A stretch of DNA of 64,000 nucleotides from IMG/VR virus record IMGVR_UViG_3300046616_000314, positions 222,616-286,615 of that record. The stretch is one strand, 5' to 3'. The notes beneath the pieces are model-generated. The model was not told the DNA's origin. It worked only from the letters and a program-made list of their open reading frames with translations, and ran no database searches. Positions 26,801 to 33,677 of this stretch are shown in pieces (positions within the stretch are counted from its first letter, which is position 1; each line of letters starts with the position of its first letter). A program made the translations under genes and the position numbers. This stretch comes from a virus.

Positions 26801-28475
26801 TCGAACCCAAATCAAGAATATGCATTCCAAGCGCAGGATTATATGGAATGTTGCCTTGCCAAACCGGAGGCTTATCTTTATTGATGATTACTGTATAGGT
26901 AACAGTATTCGTGACGTTCACGCCATCGCTGGCAGTGAATACGAAATCATACGACTCAGAATCGGTATTGATAACCGAATTGTGGATTGTGCCCGCGCCC
27001 GTAGCAGCGTTGAACGTGTAAAGATTTACCGGTGCATTCGAGCTAACAAGGTGGTACGTGAAGACGTTGGTTTCGCGGTCAGTAACGGATACGGTGAACG
27101 AACTAGTTGCCGTGTCTTTCTTAGTCAAGATCACGCCACTATTAGCGGTCCAAGTCGGAACAGTGTTGAACCAAGCTGTAACTTTAGCGTTGGCGCGAAG
27201 AATGTGAACACCATCGGTAACTTCGACATCCATAATCATGTCAATGTCTTGGGACGGAGTAGCCGGAAGCGTGCCGCTGACCATGCCGGTGTTGGCATCA
27301 AACACCATCGGCGACCATGTTGACGAATGGACAGTGTAAATTAGATTTGTGCCGTTAGGATCGGTTGCCAGCGGTAATGTAAATGATGGCGTCACGCCGC
27401 CCAAATATGAGCCCAACGACACGAAACCGTTAACAATGGGGTAGTTCCATTCAGGCGGATAGTTCTTGAGAACCCGGAACCAGCCTTGCGTGGATGATTT
27501 CTTCAAACCATCGTTGGCGGTAACAGTGAACTTATAAACGTTAGGGTCGATTTTCACGCCCGGCTCAAGCTCAACGTATGCATTGGCGAGTGCGGTAATG
27601 ACAACCGAGTTGGTGACAGCATTCAGGGTTGCGTCATACGCGGTCGAAGCCGTGTACGTTGCGCCAGCCGGAAGGCTGTTTGCGGTATACGTAACGAATT
27701 GATCGTCTTCAGGCGCCAGTGCAATGTATTCCAGATTCACTAATGTATTTTCAAGGAATTCATTAGTGACTGGGTATGTAGAAAAATACGGAGGTAGATT
27801 GTTCTTTGTTGTGATCGTGAACAATTGTGTATTGTAGTTATTGAAATCGCATGTGATCGCAATAGCAAACGTATACGTTTCCGTGTTGATGACTTCGGGA
27901 AGAATACCAGCCAACCGCCCGGTGTTTGGATTCAGGAACACGCCTTCGGTGATATCATTCGGCTTCGTCGGCGGTGAGCCCGCGCGAATGACAAACGTGA
28001 TAGGGCGCATGGCGTCGTCGTGTGCCAACAGGCTGAAGTCAAAAAACTCACCTTCGTATTTCGCAAGACCAAGCGGACCTTGGGGAGTATCCCAGATAGG
28101 CGGCGGAACAGAATATGTGTTATCAACCAAAATGGTAAAATCGCGGGGAGACGACCACAGACCATTCGAAGCAGTAACGGTGAAATCAAAAATTTGCGTG
28201 TTATCGACGCTTGGGAGATCACCGGTGATTTCGCCCGTGTCTTGATTAAGCTCAAGAGTATAGGGGAATTCGCCACCGGTCAGATAGTATTTGATGGGAC
28301 GTGCTTGCGGATCGGTTGCAACGAGTGTGAAGTTAAATGCAGTAAATTCCACGCCGACGCCAATAACACCAATGGGCGTAACCCACTGGGGAGCATCGGG
28401 ATTACCGACTGTAGATTTGACAAAATTCAAATTTACAGGACCGATCAAACTGATTTTCTTCAAATTGACAGACAA
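20850..28475 (-). CDS. giant Ig-like/LamG repeat adhesin or tail fibre, 2541 residues
   Basis: Residues 1-1760 are about 17 Ig-like (putative-Ig, cadherin-like) repeats of about 95 residues. Each begins near P-x-W-x-T-x-x-G-x-L-G and contains an acidic DP-x-G-x-x-[IL]-x-Y stretch, SGxLPxGL and a closing F-x-V-x-A-x-DG. Then come three LamG/concanavalin-like domains (about 1770-2000, 2000-2225 and 2330-2541) with TVEAWVYLDG, NTWNHIAVTVNGS and RYSxxFxP signatures. Start is TTG with GGAG eight bases ahead and a CATAAATA late-like box 24 bases upstream. No signal peptide. Architecture suits a receptor- or glycan-binding virion fibre. Paralogue of the 3445-residue protein at 45.4-55.8 kb. Confidence 0.88.
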   Translation of the reverse strand: MSVNLKKISLIGPVNLNFVKSTVGNPDAPQWVTPIGVIGVGVEFTAFNFTLVATDPQARPIKYYLTGGEFPYTLELNQDTGEITGDLPSVDNTQIFDFTVTASNGLWSSPRDFTILVDNTYSVPPPIWDTPQGPLGLAKYEGEFFDFSLLAHDDAMRPITFVIRAGSPPTKPNDITEGVFLNPNTGRLAGILPEVINTETYTFAIAITCDFNNYNTQLFTITTKNNLPPYFSTYPVTNEFLENTLVNLEYIALAPEDDQFVTYTANSLPAGATYTASTAYDATLNAVTNSVVITALANAYVELEPGVKIDPNVYKFTVTANDGLKKSSTQGWFRVLKNYPPEWNYPIVNGFVSLGSYLGGVTPSFTLPLATDPNGTNLIYTVHSSTWSPMVFDANTGMVSGTLPATPSQDIDMIMDVEVTDGVHILRANAKVTAWFNTVPTWTANSGVILTKKDTATSSFTVSVTDRETNVFTYHLVSSNAPVNLYTFNAATGAGTIHNSVINTDSESYDFVFTASDGVNVTNTVTYTVIINKDKPPVWQGNIPYNPALGMHILDLGSIFGRTEIRSGEHLINAIDPNGDFVYYYVNNTLVTPGNIGMTAPISQGHTINYYLDPYNDLTNTTVIDYLVLDNGSGMTYVSQNQDLDIKVAKTMNGRFPPWGHKLTSNSSIQYDERAAIPPLQPYDIIVASDGINNSVPLMVTYTALFNTGPKLNPNNVYDFTFNENSTFSNITFNAYDYNTVDAMVNGVQDPTQFDPDQRFWNAQAIVYTGLGMSPGSILSIGDQNHWATTYVFRDKADIIGSVELNMISGEMRGKLPPVTENTTVSFNIGAWDRTWASDSGSQFSLVDDGTHSVTLTILYTGEPEWITPIDLKVLENSIIAPLTFEAGGDNAANMNYTMISGTLPLGLNFNPNPAPGQPAFIDGTTPLQGGSQTYTFTIRADSGATQKDRTFNLVVEENFPPVWQTDADLGSYISNNALPVIQLLATDANGQPPLEYYLDSTTLAGSHLSVSLDGKLTGDLPYTATQTTYSVVVYVTDTVNKTYKTFTLTSLGNQDPELLTPQGQLTRLLENKPVFYQINAVDPEHQTLTFTRTAGSLPNLMTLESNGAITGTTPPHPQPGFDTYTFTVEVEDPDGARDTKTYTLDIVHDEPPVFQNQGNLGTIMSGYNWDSSYGSPLAIDPFGSTIQYAILPGGDGIPPGLSFDTNTGVISGTTDVNSSSDVTYNFTVLASDGVNLPTENYSISVLANHYPEWTTNAGLILEVNERDPINYQLVAYDPDGYTIEYTLDVIASGIAFRGWTVDTNGLITGTGVTVDAFTPGGRPTATPYIEHSAYIRASDGLLYRNRQFSIRSWSNSPPVWLTDHIDQPVESIAYSFQLQTQTVKTNVIYTLESGTLPAGLVLHANGVIDGTPALVNTPTVYSFSVRATLDRDPAAPPATPAYSVKSFSTTVLENLPIWDTGPVLPRGTEDMIYSANVVAHEPNMTTISYSRASGKLPGSLQVQGNGRITGRMPLVTGNETFTFVVRAVITNSGKFTDRTFQITTNENRSPQWVTSDYIGNFGANATMSFTFKATDPDNDVNLGTPFQQQPQGTLQYSLVANALPNGITFNSDFANSGNISGIAPDDSIETTYYFTLGVSDGYIRTDKEFSMKITPQGHPVWYTPPGKIGANTVETGAFSFQFDARDEDYGGIVNYSLDSNYAVLANSLTLYSNGLILGTIPYVSESKSLPLRVIATNNHSKTTSRDFFINADDDPANTDLNTDRIWFMSHADRITDALAANTALLFPGDNLVDFTGNHTLSTSGTVASANVMRSGSGSYNFPGSSWIVTNASATRLNLASNNFTVEAWVYLDGLSNSGGGGVGIASTVLNVGVGGASTDVARWGISFQITGDSTSVPNGLGLHIRETSNGFVVHNSRITGADIPLKTWTHVAWVRNGTTFSYFVNGVLYGTSTFSGAIPFPAGSNGWIGKTNIGTAECFFLGNMNELRVTNGNAVYSSNFTPARLKDATSIRDWSGNDRRGKIVTGMAQASIVSKFGGNSIQISTVSDRFDIFRTHDGFDIASAGAYTVELQLYMTAYPPARRWIVTTGNAQGSGYVYEIFGLFVEGDGRIGGGAPYNGGANAIGPAYPYSQAARSIAPLPLNTWNHIAVTVNGSVLTLWVNGEQQSTVARAGAAGSSQPLTIGGFGPGSGENDRPALPCFIDELRISTISRYSATFIPQTKAYVNPPQWETGGGETISIANESSALVAPVYSNTSATPVNYVVVTGPPGVSNAIVGGNPAQYIGGAMPEYKGSNYSVLLKNYDSNKNPGLSRTVLLKPIKVTNPNMVQSWRFNDTTVSPLVATVGTITLTAMAGTNALVSSTAPNGYTDTVMQCNGLSYLRSNTSTGFSVLASSAFTAELWIKVGVQTATSSPHLFSFGTSNLFRLFQTTGTGNWNAYYNGTVFDLGTFAGLNVWTHFAIVKSGTTMRVYQNGTQIATSSVIDPGSTAFNNIVFAVNNFADFTVSGSTPQNSRETQYRNLNFSSTAKYTSNFVPNWNGV

Positions 28476-28499
28476 GTTACTACTCCACGAATGATAAGG

Positions 28500-28507
28500 T
28501 ATTTATG
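28500..28507 (-). promoter_or_regulatory. T4-late-like octamer (CATAAATA), minus strand
   Basis: Reads CATAAATA on the minus strand, 24 bases before the TTG start of the 2541-residue adhesin; the leader carries GGAG. Confidence 0.55.
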
Positions 28508-28559
28508 CCTTGTAAAAATTGGAGTTTTTAAAAAACTTTCGTAGATCGGCATTTTTATG

Positions 28560-28588
28560 TTGCATCCCGCCCCGGTATTCGGTATTCT
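28560..28588 (+). promoter_or_regulatory. promoter of the giant structured RNA
   Basis: TTGCAT at 28560-28565, 17-base spacer, TATTCT at 28583-28588; predicted transcription start near 28596. Confidence 0.55.
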
Positions 28589-28595
28589 ATAAAAA

Positions 28596-29871
28596 GAGTG
28601 AGGCGACAGAGAAATCCGAACCAAACCGAACCAAACTCGTCAGTAACAAATAGCGTTTTTGACGAAATTTATTATTGACACCGAGCCGTGGAAACGGTAA
28701 GGTACAAATCCTAGCCCACTTAGGCAGAAGGTCTTTGGTTCGCCGAAGATTGCGTAGTGGAAGTAGCCTCACCCGCAAGGGGTGTACTCGTTGGATCGAG
28801 AAAGGCGAAAATAGGTAATCAACTTCGGTTGATTCGATGAATTGATAAACAAAAGTTCCCTGGTGGGGGAGTACCGCAGTAAACGCGAGGTTTATCTATT
28901 CATCCAATCATCTGAGGATGGTACAGAATTGCAGCTTGGGCTAGATAGTGTGAGGGAAACCTTACATGAAAGGGGCGAGGGATCACACGACCCCCTACCA
29001 GTAATGGTCAATTCAAGCAAGTCCAGACTTGCCCGAAAGGGTTCTTCTAGTATCGCAAGGTATTAGGAGATAGGTCGGAAAGTGATGTATGGGTTTCCTG
29101 AGAGGGAAATGTTGAGTGGCTGGACGTTCCGGCTTCTGGCTTGCCAGGGGTTGTAAACGGGCTCTCATAAATTGGGTTCGCATCCGATGCCTTACGCGAA
29201 AATCACTCATGACGGATAGTCAATGGATAGTCGAAGGGTTCAAGCCTTAGCGGGCGAGGGCGTTCGGCAGTTTGAAGGTTGGTGGGACACCCTAATCCGG
29301 TGGCACACATGACCTGAAAAACACCCAGAAGTCTCTTAGCGGAGACGAGGGAAGAGGCGTAAATGTATTAGCTTGGGAAACCGAGTTAGCATTTGTCGAT
29401 ATGGCACGTCTTGTGATCTTGGGAAACATACAGATGGTATCTTAACCAACTTGGTGGCTAATACCCACTACGTTTTGAAAGCCCAAGTCTGTATCGGACT
29501 CATGTCTGAAGTTGCTTAAGCTCTGACCGAAAGGAATCAGGGGACGCGGTAGCTGCAAGGCGAAACGTTTGATGGTGAAGAAACTCATAATCGGGCAAGC
29601 ACCCGACGAACTGGCTCGCAAGGCTTGGTGGGGATTACGGTAGCCGTCGAAAGGACATGAGGTACGCGGGAATTCGCCACCCAATCACCCGTAATGGGCG
29701 CGATGAAAGGCAGCAACGGTGAATACGGTTTGACCCGCAAGGGCAGATCGTGGATAAGGCGAAGAAACCAGACTCCCAAAGTTTGGCATAATATCGCCCA
29801 AAGATCACCACGATACGCGGTAGTCTCACGCTATCAAAACAAAAAGGCGTCCTTCGGGGCGCCTTTTTTGT
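28596..29871 (+). ncRNA. giant structured non-coding RNA, about 1.27 kb (GOLLD/ROOL-class candidate)
   Basis: A 1.4-kb stretch between a divergent fibre gene and a small gene has no credible ORF on either strand, but carries a promoter at its 5' end and a strong terminator at its 3' end. It is packed with short perfect stems closed by stable tetraloops. UUCG: AATCAAC-ttcg-GTTGATT (28819-28836). GNRA: CACCC-gcaa-GGGGTG (28780s), GTGAGG-gaaa-CCTTAC (28950s), ACCA-gtaa-TGGT (28997-29008), CCC-gaaa-GGG (29032-29041), CTAGTATC-gcaa-GGTATTAG (29047-29066), GCTTGG-gaaa-CCGAGT (29370s), CC-gaaa-GG inside CTGA/TCAG (29520s), CCC-gcaa-GGG (29734-29743). A long-range helix ATCGTGG (29748) / CCACGAT (29808) closes the 3' domain. 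Group II domain V, group I core, RNase P, rRNA and tmRNA signatures were not seen. Size, phage location and tetraloop density resemble ornate large RNAs such as GOLLD and ROOL; identity is inference. Confidence 0.8.
29842..29869 (+). terminator. terminator of the giant structured RNA
   Basis: AAGGCG, short inner stem, CGCCTT and six T, ending the RNA immediately before the next late-like octamer. Confidence 0.88.
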
Positions 29872-29873
29872 TG

Positions 29874-29881
29874 TCTAAATA
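29874..29881 (+). promoter_or_regulatory. T4-late-like octamer (TCTAAATA)
   Basis: TCTAAATA five bases before the ATG at 29887, no Shine-Dalgarno. Confidence 0.5.
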
Positions 29882-29886
29882 TGTGC

Positions 29887-30288
29887 ATGAGGGTGCATAT
29901 GACAGCGGGAAGATTTAACGTCGGAAGTTCGGACGATGGTCCGATGATCCTGTACTATGCCCCGCCAAGCCGAACCTGCGTCGGTGTTCCGATGATGGTT
30001 CTCGCACCCGATGAAATTGGAATGAATGGCGGGCGCCTGACCAATTTCCACGACGAAGATTTGGATTTTCCTATTCGCGTAATGGTTGGCTCCGATGATG
30101 AATTCGCCGCCATCGTAACTTGGGTTGCGCAGAACACCGGACCATGGTCTTTTTCGGAAGGTGTATTGGACACCACATTTAATAGATTTTTATCTTGGGG
30201 TTGGGATCGCGGTAGACCGCTCCCAATCCTTTTTTCGTTTTTAAGTGATGACGACGCCGCCATATTCAAATTGAAATGGTCGAAATAA
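29887..30288 (+). CDS. small protein of the dispersed family
   Basis: 133 residues from ATG 29887; ATG 29899 (MTAGRFNVG) is the alternative, and the octamer spacing favours 29887. The C-terminus LFSFLSDDDAAIFKLKWSK is one of the clearest copies of the family ending. Function unknown. Confidence 0.72.
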   Translation: MRVHMTAGRFNVGSSDDGPMILYYAPPSRTCVGVPMMVLAPDEIGMNGGRLTNFHDEDLDFPIRVMVGSDDEFAAIVTWVAQNTGPWSFSEGVLDTTFNRFLSWGWDRGRPLPILFSFLSDDDAAIFKLKWSK

Positions 30289-30299
30289 TTTCGTATGAT
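30271..30299 (+). promoter_or_regulatory. sigma70-like promoter
   Basis: TTGAAA 30271-30276, 17-base spacer, TATGAT 30294-30299, partly inside the end of the preceding gene. Confidence 0.65.
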
Positions 30300-30324
30300 C
30301 CCTAGGCAATTTTGGGGAACCGCA

Positions 30325-30585
30325 ATGCTTTACACCATGGGTAATCGCGAAAGTTACGAAACGTATTTCGCTACCGATCCCAAGCCCATGAAACTTGGCA
30401 TTCGGGATGATTACAAAGGCGGCATCGTGTTTTCCTCCGTCAAGGAAGCCGAAGGCTACATCCAAAAACATAATCACACCACGTATGCGGTCTATGGATT
30501 GGATTGCACCTGGGAAGATGCGTATTGGTCAGCCGACGATCAATTTTTCCGACTGACCAATACGGTGCCGCTAGTCCAGATTTGA
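30325..30585 (+). CDS. small protein of unknown function
   Basis: 86 residues from ATG 30325, chosen because GGGGAA stands five bases ahead and the promoter -10 box overlaps the upstream ATG at 30295. Rich in Tyr and Asp. Overlaps a convergent small gene by 15 bases. No family recognised. Confidence 0.65.
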   Translation: MLYTMGNRESYETYFATDPKPMKLGIRDDYKGGIVFSSVKEAEGYIQKHNHTTYAVYGLDCTWEDAYWSADDQFFRLTNTVPLVQI

Positions 30586-30747
30586 CAATCGTCTTAGCTT
30601 GGCGATCATCGCAGTTAGTTCGGTGTAGCGGCGATACTCGTCAAAATTTTCATATTTTGTGACGTTGCAGCACGCGCATACATCCTTGTTGATGTTGAGC
30701 GTGTCAACGTACGCCTGAATGGCATCAGCGGCTTGTGAGAGGTTCAT
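30571..30747 (-). CDS. small Cys-containing protein (58 residues)
   Basis: Reads MNLSQAADAIQAYVDTLN, then a DVCACCNVT cysteine cluster and a charged helix. AGGAG stands just ahead of the ATG at 30747 on the minus strand, which supports a real gene despite its size. CxCC could bind zinc or iron, but no partner ligands are clear. Confidence 0.65.
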   Translation of the reverse strand: MNLSQAADAIQAYVDTLNINKDVCACCNVTKYENFDEYRRYTELTAMIAKLRRLSNLD

Positions 30748-30865
30748 GGTGTGCTCCTGGCTACCCCCTTACTAAGGGCAAGATTTGGGTCTCATGTGCG
30801 CCGAAACTGAGAAATATTTTTTATGGTTAAACGATATTTAATTTGTGCAGTGCAGCATGAAGTGG

Positions 30866-30873
30866 TATAAATA
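30866..30873 (+). promoter_or_regulatory. T4 late promoter consensus TATAAATA
   Basis: Exact TATAAATA 29 bases before the ATG at 30903; the leader holds a TGAG Shine-Dalgarno. Confidence 0.6.
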
Positions 30874-30902
30874 AGGCTCTAAACAAAGAGTGAAATGAGA
30901 AA

Positions 30903-31007
30903 ATGAAAACGAGTCCTACAGAACGAGTGATGAAGTTCATCGCTCCTGCCACCCTTGGCATTACCGCTTTGATGACTTTGGCGATTATCTTTACCGCCGC
31001 TCACTAA
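30903..31007 (+). CDS. 34-residue membrane peptide
   Basis: Reads MKTSPTERVMKFIAPATL and continues as one hydrophobic helix ending IIFTAAH. It has its own late promoter and is followed by a terminator, so it is a monocistronic unit. Size and topology would suit a small membrane-active peptide, but no function can be assigned. Confidence 0.65.
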   Translation: MKTSPTERVMKFIAPATLGITALMTLAIIFTAAH

Positions 31008-31033
31008 GCACAAAAACTAAATTTGATAGTGTG

Positions 31034-31062
31034 AAGCCCCTATGCCTGCATGGGGGCTTTTT
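31034..31062 (+). terminator. rho-independent terminator
   Basis: AAGCCCC / GGGGCTT stem with T run, 27 bases after the small membrane peptide gene. Confidence 0.85.
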
Positions 31063-31115
31063 GCTTGACTAAAATTAAAATCGTGGGATAGTTTAGAGAT
31101 ATAAGGATTCAGTTC

Positions 31116-31280
31116 ATGCTCATCGGTACGGCTATTCAGTTGTTTGCAGTTCTTGGTTTCACGGCGGGGCTCATCGGGCACATTCGCGGGATCAAGAAAT
31201 GGTGGTCGGGGAGCACATGGTATGGTGCTCTTTGGGCGATCTTGATAACCGGAACGGTCCTGGCAGCAAATAATATCTAG
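31116..31280 (+). CDS. 54-residue two-helix membrane protein
   Basis: ATG 31116 to TAG. Helix 1 MLIGTAIQLFAVLGFTAGLI, a basic loop GHIRGIKKWWSGS, helix 2 to the end, ending TVLAANNI. No strong Shine-Dalgarno (AAGGA at 31103). Position in a small-gene cluster supports it. Unknown function. Confidence 0.6.
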   Translation: MLIGTAIQLFAVLGFTAGLIGHIRGIKKWWSGSTWYGALWAILITGTVLAANNI

Positions 31281-31290
31281 GAGACATGAT

Positions 31291-31404
31291 ATGCGCGGAT
31301 ATTTGATTAACGGTTTCTGGTGGATTGGTTTCCGTCATGAAGGTAAGTTGCTCTTGCTGCGCAAGGTCGGCAAGTCTGGCGACTGTATTTCGCTCGAAAA
31401 CTAA
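31291..31404 (+). CDS. 37-residue small protein
   Basis: Reads MRGYLINGFWWIGFRHEGKL and LLLRKVGKSGDCISLEN. GGAGAC is seven bases ahead of the ATG. It follows the previous small gene by ten bases. Unknown. Confidence 0.55.
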   Translation: MRGYLINGFWWIGFRHEGKLLLLRKVGKSGDCISLEN

Positions 31405-31408
31405 ACGC

Positions 31409-31441
31409 TTGACATATACTCTTAATGTGAGAGTATATGTC
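31409..31441 (+). promoter_or_regulatory. promoter with 11-bp inverted repeat (operator candidate)
   Basis: AACGCTTGACA again supplies the -35 box (TTGACA 31409-31414). GACATATACTC / GAGTATATGTC (31411-31421 and 31431-31441) is a perfect 11-base inverted repeat spanning -35 to -10. Downstream, TTATAA-GGAC-TTATAA (31452-31467) puts the Shine-Dalgarno AAGGA of the 31470 gene in a small hairpin. Confidence 0.65.
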
Positions 31442-31469
31442 ATCGTTTGATTTATAAGGACTTATAACC

Positions 31470-31679
31470 ATGTCGGTACCTATCGTCGTTGTGATCGAAC
31501 AGACCGAAGATCATTTCGTTGTCTCGGACAACGGCGGTGCCTATGACATGCGGGAATACGATCCCGAGTATTACGACACCTACGAGGAAGCCGAAGAAGA
31601 CGCGGATGACCGTAAGGTGGAATACGAACGCCTGGGTGCCAACGTCAGCATCGACAACCAAGTTCCGGGGAAGAACTAA
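31470..31679 (+). CDS. small acidic protein
   Basis: 69 residues, strongly acidic (YDMREYDPEYYDTYEEAEED in the middle), which suggests a possible nucleic-acid mimic or inhibitor role, by analogy only. AAGGA ahead of ATG. Overlaps the next start. Confidence 0.7.
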   Translation: MSVPIVVVIEQTEDHFVVSDNGGAYDMREYDPEYYDTYEEAEEDADDRKVEYERLGANVSIDNQVPGKN

Positions 31680-32140
31680 TGTCCCATTACGCTTTCTATC
31701 TCGCGACTCAAGACGCTTTGGCGTCTCTGAAGGCGCGTCATGAAGCCATTGTTGCGCTGTATGCCAGCAACAGAAATGGCATCGAAAATTCCCCGGAACG
31801 CATTCAATGGCTGGCGGATGGCGATGACGTGGTGAAGCTCATGGTCGATTACGGAAGTAGCCCGCATGACGAAGAAAAGGCGCGAAAGCAAGTCCGAGAA
31901 ATTTTCAATGGATATGTGCTAGACGCTGCGAAGCCATATGATCGCGTGATGTCACTAGTGTACGTTTCCGGTCTGACCCCGGCTCAACTTCTGACCTATA
32001 TCGATAGCTTGGAAGCCCCGGCGGTATCTATTTTGCTGGCAAAATCGTCAATTGGCGAATACAAGCTTCCGTTTTCGCCCCGTCGAATGAAGAATTTCGA
32101 TCTGTTCGCAACGCAATTCCGCCAATACATCTTGGATTAG
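31679..32140 (+). CDS. unknown protein, tandem paralogue A
   Basis: 153 residues. Aligns over its whole length with the next gene: PERIQWLADGD against AERVQWLLDAD, VREIFNGY against TKEIFEGF, SILLAKSSIGEYKLPF against VILLAKQSISTYKLPW, MKNFDLF against MNFDVF. A tandem duplication that has since diverged. Helical, function unknown. Confidence 0.75.
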   Translation: MSHYAFYLATQDALASLKARHEAIVALYASNRNGIENSPERIQWLADGDDVVKLMVDYGSSPHDEEKARKQVREIFNGYVLDAAKPYDRVMSLVYVSGLTPAQLLTYIDSLEAPAVSILLAKSSIGEYKLPFSPRRMKNFDLFATQFRQYILD

Positions 32141-32144
32141 ACCC

Positions 32145-32648
32145 ATGACCAAATACGAACTGTACAAGCAAGCCATCGCTGGTCTCCACGCTCTGGTAAA
32201 CAGCGCGGCATTTGTCGATGGTCTGTTCACCGGTGAACGCACCGCAGATCGTGGTTATAAGGTTCATGGACCTGAATTCGACGCTTGGAATATCTCTGCC
32301 GAGCGCGTTCAATGGCTTCTGGATGCCGATGCTTGGTTTGCGAAGACCATGCAAGACATTGATCCGACCGCAACGGACGGTGCCGAAAATCCCGTTGCTC
32401 GCGCTCAGACCAAGGAAATTTTCGAAGGTTTCAAATCGCAAACCAAGCATCCTTCGTCGCCACCCGAGTATTTTGCCTCGTTGAGCGAGCAAGAATTCGA
32501 AGATTTTATCAACAATCTCGAATTGCCGTCCATCGTCATCTTGCTTGCTAAGCAATCGATCTCGACTTACAAGCTTCCGTGGGACACGCAGCGGGTGATG
32601 AATTTCGATGTCTTCACGAAGCGGTATCGTAATCTGATCATGGGCTAG
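32145..32648 (+). CDS. unknown protein, tandem paralogue B
   Basis: 167 residues, second copy of the pair, four bases after the first. It has a 15-residue insertion in its first half (GLFTGERTADRGYKVHG region). The conserved C-terminal half (LLAKQSISTYKLPW) is probably the functional part. Unknown function. Confidence 0.75.
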   Translation: MTKYELYKQAIAGLHALVNSAAFVDGLFTGERTADRGYKVHGPEFDAWNISAERVQWLLDADAWFAKTMQDIDPTATDGAENPVARAQTKEIFEGFKSQTKHPSSPPEYFASLSEQEFEDFINNLELPSIVILLAKQSISTYKLPWDTQRVMNFDVFTKRYRNLIMG

Positions 32649-32651
32649 TTG

Positions 32652-33398
32652 ATGTACGGGTATCGTGGTAAGCCGCTTAAAGAACTAACGTGCCCGTGGT
32701 GTGGTGAGAGCCCGTCTGTCATCACACACAATAACGAGCACAACCCGTACGACGATTATGCCTCATATTCGGACACGACCCGGTATTGGATCACTTTGGG
32801 ATGCAACAAATACCCGAAGTGTAATACGAGTGTTTACACGCAACCGAGTGTTACGATTGATTCGCATAGTCGTAGAGGCAATCACGTAAACGACCTGATT
32901 CAACAAGGGATCGAGCAATGGCAACGTGGCGAGATCGTCATTCCGTTCCGCCTGGAATTGCCTAAAAATATCAAACTTCTTTCCAAGATACCCAAGGTCG
33001 GTCCCAGTTGGGTTAAGAAAACCGAACTGAAGTTTTGGATTTCCAATGAACGCGGGATCATGAAACATATTCATGATGCTCTAGAATTCATGTCCATAAC
33101 AGACCATACGGGCAAGCACACCGGGTACCATCCCTATGCTTTCACATTGTCTTATCCGGTTGGGTACGGCAATGAACAAATGTTCCGTGCGAGAATTACG
33201 GATTACAACTGGGGGCGTAGCGAGTTTACGTTCACGGGTGATGAAAGTTCGTCTTATCCTTATCGCGGCAACAAAGCCGATGGAGGATGGCTCAAAAAAG
33301 AGGCATCGAACGGGCATATGGCGCCGATAAACGATTTTCTCTTGAATAAAATTCGTGATAGTGTAGCTCACGAAGAGGACGAAGACGATGACGCTTAG
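32652..33398 (+). CDS. zinc-ribbon protein of unknown function
   Basis: 248 residues from ATG 32652. The N-terminus carries a zinc-ribbon: TCPWCGESP near residue 12 and GCNKYPKCNTSVY near 45, like the CxxC pairs of topoisomerase-type zinc fingers. The remainder is a Trp/Tyr-rich domain, with an acidic tail EEDEDDDA. Overlaps the next gene by eleven bases. Confidence 0.7.
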   Translation: MYGYRGKPLKELTCPWCGESPSVITHNNEHNPYDDYASYSDTTRYWITLGCNKYPKCNTSVYTQPSVTIDSHSRRGNHVNDLIQQGIEQWQRGEIVIPFRLELPKNIKLLSKIPKVGPSWVKKTELKFWISNERGIMKHIHDALEFMSITDHTGKHTGYHPYAFTLSYPVGYGNEQMFRARITDYNWGRSEFTFTGDESSSYPYRGNKADGGWLKKEASNGHMAPINDFLLNKIRDSVAHEEDEDDDA

Positions 33399-33660
33399 CC
33401 CGAGTTTTAAAGCACTATACGACGCATTCGAATCGCCTGGGGCTAAAGACGTTGTGCCAGCCAAAGAGGGGGCAACTGACATTGCCTATGCCATTTTGGA
33501 ACTGATCAGAACTGACAAGGCTTTGGATAAAGCCAAGGACAAAGTTCCGTCTTACACCGGGCAATACGACCCGCCTGATTACTACGCCCGAGAGCAAGAA
33601 GAATTCAACAGGGCTTGTGACGAATTTCTAGAAGCTCTGACTAAAATCGTACAAAAATAA
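33388..33660 (+). CDS. unknown small helical protein
   Basis: 90 residues, helical, with a YTGQYDPPDYYAREQEEF loop. Start overlaps the acidic tail of the preceding gene. No family recognised. Confidence 0.65.
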   Translation: MTLSPSFKALYDAFESPGAKDVVPAKEGATDIAYAILELIRTDKALDKAKDKVPSYTGQYDPPDYYAREQEEFNRACDEFLEALTKIVQK

Positions 33661-33677
33661 AAAATATAGGTGAGGAA

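Noticed and set aside
20850-28475. CRISPR-like or direct DNA repeats in the giant adhesin genes
   Set aside because: Similarity is at protein domain level with about 95-residue period; no regular short identical DNA repeats and spacers.
28842-29066. Short ORFs inside the 28.6-29.9 kb region (also 29694-29918)
   Set aside because: Scattered, without ribosome sites or codon bias, and crossed by perfect RNA stems.
29165-29190. tRNA suggested by GGGTTCGCATCC
   Set aside because: No matching acceptor or anticodon arms at proper distances; kept only as a possible T-loop in the large RNA.
28596-29871. Group II or group I intron, rRNA fragment, RNase P or tmRNA as identity of the large RNA
   Set aside because: No group II domain V, no group I core, no interrupted host gene on either side, no conserved rRNA, RNase P or tmRNA blocks recognised.
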